5,324 nt of DNA, taken from assembly GCF_034090345.1 (NCBI RefSeq), contig NZ_JAXDSS010000125.1, positions 1 to 5,324 on the forward strand. The letters are read 5' to 3'. A program made the translations under genes and the position numbers. The stretch comes from Peptoniphilus sp034090345 (lineage in GTDB: Bacteria; Bacillota; Clostridia; Tissierellales; Peptoniphilaceae). Below the pieces are notes generated by a model. That model made no database searches. It saw only the letters and a list, made by a program, of their open reading frames with translations, and was not told where the DNA came from. Positions 1-5,324 of the stretch are shown piece after piece. How positions within the stretch are numbered: the stretch's first letter is position 1; each line of letters begins with the position of its first letter.

Positions 1-16
1 GTCAAAAGTGGGCATC

Positions 17-29
17 TATAATTTATAAT
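17..29 (+). promoter_or_regulatory. Candidate -10 region(s) upstream of citD
   Basis: Two perfect TATAAT hexamers occur at 17-22 and 24-29, 54 to 66 nt upstream of the citD start. The matching -35 box of the first would lie before the window. The second has TCAAAA at the expected spacing, which is a poor -35 match. Chance TATAAT matches are common in DNA this AT-rich. An upstream cit gene could also read through this region, so the call is tentative. Confidence 0.3.
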
Positions 30-51
30 ATGAAAAGTAATTGAAATTGAA

Positions 52-72
52 GTTTTAGAAAACGATTGTTTT
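52..72. repeat. Interleaved inverted repeats GTTTT / AAAAC / GTTTT before the citD ribosome binding site
   Basis: Three 5-nt blocks follow one another: GTTTT (52-56), AAAAC (59-63) and GTTTT (68-72). The spacers are AG and GATT. The middle block is complementary to both outer blocks, so two palindromes overlap. The last block ends directly against the GGAGG ribosome binding site at 73-77. It could be an operator or a weak RNA hairpin beside the ribosome binding site. The arms are short and AT-rich, so chance is possible. Confidence 0.35.
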
Positions 73-82
73 GGAGGTAATT

Positions 83-376
83 ATGGAATTAAAACATGAT
101 GCAGTTGCCGGAACTTTGGAGTCCAGCGACGCATTGGTTAGAATTGAACCGGCTGAAGATTTACAAGTTGAAATTGAAAGTTCAGTTATGGCTCAATTTG
201 GGCGCCAAATTAATGAAACAGTTAGAGCGGTTTTAAAAGATTTAGAAGTTGAAAAGGCAAAAGTACGAGTTCAAGATAAAGGAGCTTTAGAATGTACTCT
301 AAAAGCAAGAGTTGAAACAGCAGTTTTTAGAGCAGTGGATCAAACTTCAAATTTACCATGGGGGTCAAAAATATGA
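83..376 (+). CDS. citD: Citrate lyase gamma subunit (acyl carrier protein)
   Basis: This 97-residue protein is the acyl carrier subunit of citrate lyase. It carries the 2'-(5''-phosphoribosyl)-3'-dephospho-CoA arm on which acetyl and citryl thioesters form. The N-terminus MELKHDAVAGTLESSD is the family signature, and Ser14 falls at the known attachment position. The length matches the usual 97 to 98 residues. ATG 83 is chosen over an in-frame TTG at 71 because GGAGG (73-77) sits 5 nt before it and the TTG would overlap that ribosome binding site. The last four bases overlap the citE start (ATGA), which implies translational coupling. CitD acts in the cytoplasm in a complex with CitE and CitF. 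The ligase and the prosthetic-group enzymes needed to activate it are not in this window. Confidence 0.96.
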   Translation: MELKHDAVAGTLESSDALVRIEPAEDLQVEIESSVMAQFGRQINETVRAVLKDLEVEKAKVRVQDKGALECTLKARVETAVFRAVDQTSNLPWGSKI

Positions 377-1266
377 GAAGAGATATTAGACGTACAATGA
401 TGTTTTTAAATGCTCAAAAAGCATCATTGGTAAAAGACCCTTATGTATATGGTGCGGACTGTGTGATTTTAGATTTAGAAGATGCGGTTGCTGAAAGTGA
501 AAAAGATTCTGCGAGAATTCATCTTTACAACACTTTGAAGAGTAGAGATTACGGAGACACGGAAGTATGGGTTAGAATCAATGCTGTTGATTCAGAATAT
601 TTTAAAGAAGATGTAAGAGCTTCTGTTGCCGGCGGATGTGACGGGATAAGGATACCGATGACTGAAACAGCAGAAGATGTAATAAAGACAGCAGAAGAAA
701 TTACAAAGGCTGAAGAAGAGTTTGGAATAGAAAAGGGCAAGACTATGATTATGGCGGCTCTTGAATCTCCTCTTGGTGTTTTAAATGCTTACCAAATATG
801 TAAAGCAAGTGACAGAATGATGGGCGTTGCACTTAGTGCGGGAGATTTCAGAAGAACTATGCATGCGCAAACCACAAAGACCGGAGAAGAACTTTTCAGT
901 GCAAGGTCTATGATTGTGTTGAGTGCAAGAGCAGCCGGGGTTATGTGCTTTGATACTGTTTATACAGACCTTGAAGATGAAGCAGGTCTTATAAAAGAAA
1001 CTGAACTTATAAGAAATATGGGATTTGATGGAAAAAGTGTAATCAATCCTAGACAAATAGAAACAATACACAATGTATTTAATCCAACACAAAAACAAAT
1101 AGAAGAAGCTCAAAGGATTGTGCTTGCTGTTGAAGAAAATAAGAAAAAAGGAATAGGTGTAATGATTGTAGATGGCAAGATGGTTGATATAGCTCATGTT
1201 GAAGGAGCTGTGAGAAACTTAAAATTAGCCAAAGCTGCAGGATTATATAAGGGGGATCTCGTATGA
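373..1266 (+). CDS. citE: Citrate lyase beta subunit (citryl-ACP lyase)
   Basis: CitE cleaves citryl-ACP to acetyl-ACP and oxaloacetate. The 297-residue protein has the HpcH/HpaI-CitE TIM-barrel pattern: RRTMMF near the start, LDLEDAV at 33-39, VRIN at 67-70, the AALESPLG segment with probable Mg ligand Glu131, the second probable Mg ligand Asp158, and GKSVINPRQIE at 220-230. An in-frame ATG at 358 would add MGVKN but has no ribosome binding site. ATG 373 has GGGGG at 360-364 and overlaps the citD stop by four bases, so it is preferred. The loop around Asp158 (SAGDFRRTMHAQTTKTG) differs from the AEDY or AFDY form recalled for Gram-negative CitE, but the acidic ligand is kept. The end overlaps citF by ATGA. 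Confidence 0.96.
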   Translation: MRRDIRRTMMFLNAQKASLVKDPYVYGADCVILDLEDAVAESEKDSARIHLYNTLKSRDYGDTEVWVRINAVDSEYFKEDVRASVAGGCDGIRIPMTETAEDVIKTAEEITKAEEEFGIEKGKTMIMAALESPLGVLNAYQICKASDRMMGVALSAGDFRRTMHAQTTKTGEELFSARSMIVLSARAAGVMCFDTVYTDLEDEAGLIKETELIRNMGFDGKSVINPRQIETIHNVFNPTQKQIEEAQRIVLAVEENKKKGIGVMIVDGKMVDIAHVEGAVRNLKLAKAAGLYKGDLV

Positions 1267-2810
1267 AAAATAGTTTAGGTAGAGAGATACCTGATGAGTT
1301 ATTAAAAGGTGGAATAGAAGTTTTCCAAGGAGCTGAACACAGAAAAGATTATGTATACACAAAAGCAGCGCCAACTGTAAAAGCTAATATTTCAAGTGGA
1401 GAATCAAAATTAGTAGATACAATTAAAGAGGCAATTGAAAAAGCAGGATTAAAAGACGGAATGACAATATCTTTTCACCACCATTTGAGAAATGGAGATT
1501 ATGTGTGTGCTGAAGTTATGGATGTAATCCATGAAATGGGGATTAAAGATTTATTCGTGTGTGCATCAAGTCTTGGAAAAGCTCATGCAAATATGGTTCC
1601 TATGATTGAAGATGGAACTATAACCGGTATTTCTTCAAGTGGTGTTAGAGATGAAATAGGCGAAGCTCTTTCGGCAGGTAAGTTAAAAAATCCGGCATGG
1701 ATTAGAAGTCATGGCGGACGTGTTAGGGCAATTGAAACCGGTCAAGTAAAAATTGATGTTGCATTTATCGCAGCTTCAAGCTCTGATGTTATAGGAAATG
1801 CATCGGGGAAAGGTGGAAAGAATGATTGCGGGGTTTTATCTTATGCAGATGTAGATGCAAAATATGCAGATAAAGTTATAGTAATTACAGATACTATTAA
1901 AGAGACTCCAAACTTTCCGGCGCCAATTGAGTCAGTTGATGTAGACTATGTCGTAAAAGTAGATGAAATAGGAGACCCTAGTAAGATTGCATCAGGAGCA
2001 ATAAGGATGACAAATGATGTAAGAGAGCTTAAGATGGCTGAGTACTGTGCAAAGGTAGTGGCTTCAACTGAATGGTTTAAAGAAGACTTCACATTCCAAA
2101 CAGGAGCGGGCGGAGCATCTCTTGCAGTAACAAGATTCCTAAAGAAATATATGGATGAAAAGAATATTAAAATGGGTTGGGGATTAGGAGGTATAACCGA
2201 ACCGATGGTAAATCTATTAAGAGAGGGATATATTAAAAAACTTATAGATGACCAGGCATTTGACGTTGCATCTGTTAAATCAGCTTATGATGACCCAAAA
2301 CATTTTGAAATATCTTGTTCACAATATGCTAACCCAATGAACAAGGGAGCTTTTGTAAATTATCTTGACTACGTAATTTTAGGTTGTCTTGAAATAGATA
2401 CTGACTTTAATGTAAATGTTGTTCAAGGGTCTGACGGTAAAATTCAAGGGGCACCTGGCGGGCATCCTGATACAGCTCAAGGAGCAAATTGTACAATAAT
2501 AGTAGCCCCACTTATCAGAAGCAGACTTGCAACAGTTAGAAGAAGCTTAACTTCAATAACTACACCGGGAGAAACTATCGATGTCTTAGTAACAGACTAT
2601 GGAGTGTGTGTAAACCCTAATAGAAAAGATATATTAGAGCAACTAGAAAAAACAGACTTACCTTTAAAGACAATTGATGAGTTAGCTGAAATTGCTGAGT
2701 CAATAGTAGGAGTAGCTGATCCGATTGAATTTGAAGATAAAGTTGTAGCTCTGGTTGAATATAGAGATGGAACCATTATAGATGTAATTAAAAAACCTAA
2801 ATATTTATAA
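1263..2810 (+). CDS. citF: Citrate lyase alpha subunit (citrate:acetyl-ACP transferase)
   Basis: CitF exchanges the acetyl group on the acyl carrier protein for citrate, forming citryl-ACP and acetate. The 515-residue protein is full length for the family, which is about 500 to 520 residues. Recognisable CitF segments include FHHHLRNGD (71-79), RSHGGRVRAIE (148-158), QTGAGGASLA (279-288), GGHPDTAQGAN (399-409) and TDYGVCVNPNR (444-454). The fold belongs to the CoA-transferase superfamily. The ATG overlaps the citE stop by four bases and is preceded by AAGGGGGA (1249-1256). No terminator is visible after the stop, so transcription may continue into the regulator and transporter genes. I see no truncation or frameshift. 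Confidence 0.96.
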   Translation: MKNSLGREIPDELLKGGIEVFQGAEHRKDYVYTKAAPTVKANISSGESKLVDTIKEAIEKAGLKDGMTISFHHHLRNGDYVCAEVMDVIHEMGIKDLFVCASSLGKAHANMVPMIEDGTITGISSSGVRDEIGEALSAGKLKNPAWIRSHGGRVRAIETGQVKIDVAFIAASSSDVIGNASGKGGKNDCGVLSYADVDAKYADKVIVITDTIKETPNFPAPIESVDVDYVVKVDEIGDPSKIASGAIRMTNDVRELKMAEYCAKVVASTEWFKEDFTFQTGAGGASLAVTRFLKKYMDEKNIKMGWGLGGITEPMVNLLREGYIKKLIDDQAFDVASVKSAYDDPKHFEISCSQYANPMNKGAFVNYLDYVILGCLEIDTDFNVNVVQGSDGKIQGAPGGHPDTAQGANCTIIVAPLIRSRLATVRRSLTSITTPGETIDVLVTDYGVCVNPNRKDILEQLEKTDLPLKTIDELAEIAESIVGVADPIEFEDKVVALVEYRDGTIIDVIKKPKYL

Positions 2811-2836
2811 AAATATATGTGTGAAATCATAAAATT

Positions 2837-2848
2837 ATTCTATAGAAT
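2837..2848. promoter_or_regulatory. Perfect 12-bp palindrome ahead of the GntR gene, possible operator
   Basis: ATTCTATAGAAT is a perfect palindrome in the 69-nt gap between citF and the regulator gene, 31 nt before its start codon. GntR-type regulators bind short palindromes, often at their own promoter, so autoregulation is plausible. The centre (TATAGA) could also serve as a weak -10 box, although no good -35 is seen 17 nt upstream. It does not match the FadR-like TGGT-N3-ACCA consensus that I recall for the subfamily. Its role is inference. Confidence 0.4.
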
Positions 2849-2879
2849 GGGTAAAAATAATCTAACATAGGAGGGTTTT

Positions 2880-3560
2880 ATGATCACATTAGCTGAAAAT
2901 TTATATTTAGATTTGAGAAAGAGAGTAGTTGCTGGAGAGTGGGATGTCGGTCAGCGCATTAATGAAAAAGAGCTGGCAGAGAGTTTACACGTATCCAGGA
3001 CTCCTCTTAGAAAAGCATTACAAGAAATTTGTAAAGAAGGTTTATTAGATTATACTAAAAACTTTGGCTATCATATAAAGCTAATTTCTATAGATGATGT
3101 AAATGAAATTTACAAGATAAGAATATCTCTGGAAAAATTGGCATTCAAAGAAGCAGCTAAAAATTTAACTAAGAAAAGTATAGATGATATTAATAAAATT
3201 TTAGAATACTCAGAATTTGCAGCATCTAAAAAAGACAGTGAAAGCTTGATAAGGTATTCAAATGAATACAACGAAGAAATTTATAAGTTGGCTAAGATGC
3301 CAAGACTTAGAATTATACAAACAGGCTTACAAAACTACTTATCAAGATTTAGACAAATCTCATTTAGTGGAGATGAGAGAGATAGAAGTAGGCTTGCAGT
3401 TGAAGAACATCGTCTAATATTAGAGGCGATGATAGAGAAAGATGAAGCTAAATTAAATGCTATTATAGAACAGCATTTAAATAGGTCTTATGAATATATA
3501 ATTGAAATAGTAAATTATGAAAATAATAAGGCCAAGGAGATGAAAATTGAAGATAATTGA
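2880..3560 (+). CDS. GntR-family (FadR/FCD subgroup) transcriptional regulator, probably of citrate genes
   Basis: The 226-residue protein has an N-terminal winged helix-turn-helix (about 5-68) with the GntR signature INEKELAESLHVSRTPLRKAL at 27-47. An all-helical FCD ligand-binding domain follows (about 72-210). Arg81 and Glu85 match the conserved R-x3-E start of that domain. The usual D-x3-H metal pair is replaced by Ser127 and Asn131, while the two later histidines, His177 and His199, remain. AGGAGGG (2869-2875) sets the start. It lies between citrate lyase and a citrate transporter, which suggests a role like that of CitO, the GntR-type citrate activator of enterococci. No orthology is claimed, and activator versus repressor cannot be decided from sequence. 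It is probably cotranscribed with the transporter 18 nt downstream. Confidence 0.9.
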   Translation: MITLAENLYLDLRKRVVAGEWDVGQRINEKELAESLHVSRTPLRKALQEICKEGLLDYTKNFGYHIKLISIDDVNEIYKIRISLEKLAFKEAAKNLTKKSIDDINKILEYSEFAASKKDSESLIRYSNEYNEEIYKLAKMPRLRIIQTGLQNYLSRFRQISFSGDERDRSRLAVEEHRLILEAMIEKDEAKLNAIIEQHLNRSYEYIIEIVNYENNKAKEMKIEDN

Positions 3561-3578
3561 TTTGAGAAAGGGGAAAAT

Positions 3579-4865
3579 ATGAACAAAAAATATTTCGGTA
3601 TGAGTATACCAATGTTATTGGCACTCTCGATGGGGGTTCTTGCAGCAACTTATCTTGGAGTTTTGACAACTGATATAGTTGGCGGAGTTGCACTTATGTT
3701 AGTAATAGGGGTAATCCTGAATGAGATAGGAGATAGAATTCCTATTTGGAACACTTATGTAGGTGGCGGACTTGTATTAGCATTCTTAGGTACAGCGGCA
3801 TTAAAAGACTATAAAGTGATCCCGGAACAATATATAGACCTTATGGACCAAGTAACATCAGATATGGGAATTTTAAATTTATTTATAATTGTATTGATAA
3901 CAGGTTCAATATTGGGACTTAATAGAGAATTAATGCTTAAATCATTTGCAGGTTATATACCGGCTATATTAGGAGGTTTAGCAGGAGCTAGTTTACTGGG
4001 TATTTTGGGTGGCATTATATTTGGAGTTAGCCCAACAGAAACCCTTATTAAATATGTGTTACCAGTTATGGGTGGAGGGAATGGAGCCGGAGCAGTTCCA
4101 CTCAGCCAAATCTACGAAAGAGTTACAGGAAACTCAGCTGGAGATTATTATTCATTCGCAATAGCAATCTTAACAATAGCTAATATATTTGCAATAATTT
4201 CAGGTGGGGTTTTAAATAAAATCGGGAACTCAAAAAAGTCTTTAACCGGAGATAAAACTAACCTTATGAGAAATAACAGTGAAATAGTTTACACAGAAGA
4301 TAATTATGAACCTGGAATTAAAGAATATGTAGGAGCAATGTTATTAGGACTTACATTTTACCAAGTAGGGGTTATATTTTCCAAGACATTATGGCCAATG
4401 GTATCAACACAAGTGCCAATTCATCAATTTGCTTGGATGATAGTTTTCGTGGCACTTGCAAATGGGCTTGGAATTATACCGGGTGAACTTAGAACGGCAT
4501 GTAAGAAAATGCAAACTTTCTTTACTAAAAACATGATTCTAATCATAATGGTTGGAGTTGGAGCAGACACATCTCTATTTGAATTAGGAGCAGCAATAAC
4601 TTTAAGTAATACAGTAATGGCTCTTCTAATAGTTATAGGAGCTATACTAGGTTCAGCTATAATTGGATACTTTGTAGGTTTCTATCCAATAGACTCAGCG
4701 GTAACAGCAGGTCTTTGTATGGCAAACAGAGGAGGATCCGGAGATATAGCAGTTCTTGGAGCAGCAGACCGTATGGGACTTATATCCTATGCACAATTAT
4801 CATCAAGACTTGGCGGTGGTATGGTACTAGTAATAGGAAGTATAGTCTTTGGTTTATTATTATAA
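3579..4865 (+). CDS. 2-hydroxycarboxylate transporter family protein, probable citrate transporter (CitS/CitP type)
   Basis: This 428-residue membrane protein belongs to the 2HCT family (CitS, CitP, MleP, CitW). Two re-entrant-loop motifs are intact: GGNG at 166-169 and GGSG at 385-388. The flanks VLPVMGGGNGAGAVPLS and GLCMANRGGSGD are typical. Arg384 and Arg410 (in SSRLGGG) match, as I recall them, Klebsiella CitS Arg402 and Arg428, with a constant offset of 18. Hydrophobic segments span most of the chain, with a polar loop at about 214-246. The cytoplasmic N-terminus is roughly 18 residues shorter than in CitS. AAAGGGG (3567-3573) sets the start. Its place beside citDEF favours citrate as substrate. 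Sodium symport, proton symport and citrate/product exchange cannot be told apart here, and malate is an alternative substrate. Confidence 0.93.
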   Translation: MNKKYFGMSIPMLLALSMGVLAATYLGVLTTDIVGGVALMLVIGVILNEIGDRIPIWNTYVGGGLVLAFLGTAALKDYKVIPEQYIDLMDQVTSDMGILNLFIIVLITGSILGLNRELMLKSFAGYIPAILGGLAGASLLGILGGIIFGVSPTETLIKYVLPVMGGGNGAGAVPLSQIYERVTGNSAGDYYSFAIAILTIANIFAIISGGVLNKIGNSKKSLTGDKTNLMRNNSEIVYTEDNYEPGIKEYVGAMLLGLTFYQVGVIFSKTLWPMVSTQVPIHQFAWMIVFVALANGLGIIPGELRTACKKMQTFFTKNMILIIMVGVGADTSLFELGAAITLSNTVMALLIVIGAILGSAIIGYFVGFYPIDSAVTAGLCMANRGGSGDIAVLGAADRMGLISYAQLSSRLGGGMVLVIGSIVFGLLL

Positions 4866-4883
4866 AAAGTAAAAAGATATAAC

Positions 4884-4915
4884 AAAGGGTGAGCTTATAA
4901 TTGAGTTCACCTTTT
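4884..4915 (+). terminator. Hairpin at the end of the citrate operon, probable terminator
   Basis: The arms 4884-4895 and 4904-4915 form a 12-bp stem around an 8-nt loop, 18 nt after the transporter stop. Two of the pairs are G-U wobbles (4887 with 4912, and 4893 with 4906). In - strand RNA these positions become C-A mismatches, so the hairpin favours + strand transcripts. The T-run (TTTT, 4912-4915) is inside the 3' arm and is followed by AAGTTG, so the U-tail is weak. It may work with the stronger hairpin downstream. Confidence 0.65.
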
Positions 4916-4975
4916 AAGTTGTCGGAAAATATGTAGTAAGAAAAAATAAACAGAAAGTAGAAAATTGTTTTAAAT

Positions 4976-5010
4976 AAAAAAGAGCATCTGTTTAAGATGC
5001 AATTTTATTT
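4976..5010. terminator. Bidirectional intrinsic terminator between the cit operon and tRNA-Thr
   Basis: GCATCT (4984-4989) pairs perfectly with AGATGC (4995-5000) around the 5-nt loop GTTTA. A run of six A (4976-4981) lies on the left and TTTTATTT (5003-5010) on the right. On the - strand the stem is followed by TC and then TTTTTT, a good terminator for the tRNA transcript. On the + strand it gives a T-rich tail and can back up the operon hairpin. Convergent transcription units fit this symmetry. Confidence 0.75.
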
Positions 5011-5015
5011 TATAA

Positions 5016-5049
5016 CCAACCGCCGCCGTTTTCCACCGACTAGCAAGGC
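5016..5049. other. GC-rich island between the tRNA 3' end and its terminator
   Basis: This 34-nt stretch has 22 G or C bases (65%), while the intergenic DNA around it is strongly AT-rich. It lies in the 3' trailer of the tRNA transcript on the - strand. I find no strong hairpin, no ribosome binding site and no convincing reading frame. It could be a gene remnant, a fragment left by an integration event at the tRNA, or a processed trailer. Confidence 0.4.
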
Positions 5050-5055
5050 ATTAAA

Positions 5056-5131
5056 TGGAGCTAACGACGGGATTTGAACCCGTGACCTCTACATTACCAA
5101 TGTAGTGCTCTACCTACTGAGCTACGATAGC
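5056..5131 (-). tRNA. tRNA-Thr (anticodon GGT)
   Basis: The 76-nt gene folds as a complete cloverleaf on the - strand. The D stem is GCTC/GAGC, the anticodon stem CTACA/TGTAG with loop TTGGTAA, and the T stem ACGGG/CCCGT with loop TTCAAAT. The variable region is 5 nt, the discriminator is T, and CCA is encoded at 5058-5056. The anticodon GGT (5098-5096) reads ACC and ACT. The G1-C72 and C2-G71 pairs are known threonine identity elements. The acceptor stem GCTATCG/CGTTAGC has one T-T mismatch at 5:68 (positions 5127 and 5064). The gene is convergent with the cit operon and shares its downstream terminator. Confidence 0.97.
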
Positions 5132-5218
5132 AAAATTTTAAATTAATTATCAACTTGATTGGAAATTATTAATTTAAGATAATAATTTACTTCAAAACTT
5201 AATAAATGCTATGTAAAT

Positions 5219-5247
5219 AATATAATTGTTATTTAAAATTATGTCAA
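5219..5247 (-). promoter_or_regulatory. Probable promoter for tRNA-Thr
   Basis: On the - strand a perfect TTGACA (5247-5242) is followed after exactly 17 nt by TATATT (5224-5219), one mismatch from the consensus -10. Transcription would begin near 5212, about 80 nt before the tRNA. No closer candidate is as good. A weaker TTGAAG at 5195-5190 has only a poor -10. The rest of 5132-5324 is AT-rich, and I see no gene in it. Confidence 0.5.
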
Positions 5248-5324
5248 TGATCTTTAATATAAAAATATTTTCAATAATCTTCTCTATATTTATTGTCTAT
5301 TTTTAAAATTTACTCTATACTCTT

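Noticed and set aside
1..28. Possible C-terminal end of an upstream gene such as citC
   Set aside because: The short frames ending at 19-21 and 26-28 are too few residues to match any family, so no partial gene is claimed.
71..82. TTG at 71 as the citD start
   Set aside because: It would overlap the GGAGG ribosome binding site, and the family begins at the downstream MELKHDAVAG.
358..372. Upstream ATG at 358 as the citE start
   Set aside because: There is no ribosome binding site before it. ATG 373 has GGGGG at a workable distance, a coupled ATGA overlap and a better family N-terminus.
549..740. Antisense open frame of 63 codons inside citE
   Set aside because: It is a shadow of the citE frame with Ser-rich composition and no supporting signal.
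781..1197. Antisense open frame of 138 codons inside citE
   Set aside because: It is fully antisense to a well-supported gene, has a low-complexity Phe, Tyr and Ser-rich composition, no domain I recognise and no ribosome binding site.
2801..2816. Inverted repeat ATATTT-ATAA-AAATAT at the citF stop as a terminator
   Set aside because: The stem is only A-T pairs with no U-tail, so it is too weak to terminate, and the operon seems to continue.
2597..2830. Antisense open frame of 77 codons over the citF end
   Set aside because: It is antisense to conserved CitF C-terminal sequence, with no motif and no promoter context.
3463..3693. Antisense open frame of 76 codons spanning the regulator and transporter junction
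   Set aside because: It overlaps two real genes and looks like random translation with no recognisable family.
5155..5183. + strand promoter-like pair TTGATT, 17-nt spacer, GATAAT
   Set aside because: The -35 has two mismatches, and no + strand gene follows in the window. Such matches are expected by chance in this AT-rich DNA.
5241..5306. Small + strand open frame of 21 codons, hydrophobic
   Set aside because: It has no ribosome binding site, a low-complexity Ile and Phe-rich product, and lies across the probable tRNA promoter.

Overview
This window is a compact citrate-fermentation locus followed by a convergent threonine tRNA. The DNA is AT-rich and every protein gene reads on the + strand. 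The genes have strong purine-rich ribosome binding sites (GGAGG, AGGAGGG, AAAGGGG), and the proteins match citrate lyase, GntR and 2-hydroxycarboxylate transporter families. This suggests a low-GC anaerobic Gram-positive (Clostridia or Tissierellia type); Fusobacteria cannot be excluded from sequence alone.

Layout: 1-82 is a leader with candidate promoter elements and a set of short inverted repeats. citD (83-376), citE (373-1266) and citF (1263-2810) encode the acyl carrier, beta and alpha subunits of citrate lyase and are joined by two ATGA stop/start overlaps. A 69-nt gap (2811-2879) holds a perfect 12-bp palindrome. It is followed by a FadR-type GntR regulator (2880-3560) and, 18 nt later, a CitS/CitP-type citrate transporter (3579-4865). 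A hairpin that pairs properly only in + strand RNA closes the operon (4884-4915). A second, bidirectional terminator (about 4976-5010) separates it from tRNA-Thr(GGT), which is on the - strand at 5056-5131. A 34-nt GC-rich island lies between that terminator and the tRNA. The remaining 5132-5324 is AT-rich and non-coding, with a good - strand promoter for the tRNA.

How the genes work together (inference from known families): the transporter imports citrate, and CitDEF cleaves it to acetate and oxaloacetate using the prosthetic-group thioester on CitD Ser14. The GntR protein probably senses citrate or a related carboxylate and controls the cluster. The genes that activate the lyase (citC, citG, citX) and those for oxaloacetate decarboxylation are not in this window and must be upstream or elsewhere.

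I see no clearly new biological system here. The most unusual points are the loss of two metal-ligand positions in the regulator's sensor domain, the palindrome ahead of the regulator, and the unexplained GC-rich island beside the tRNA.
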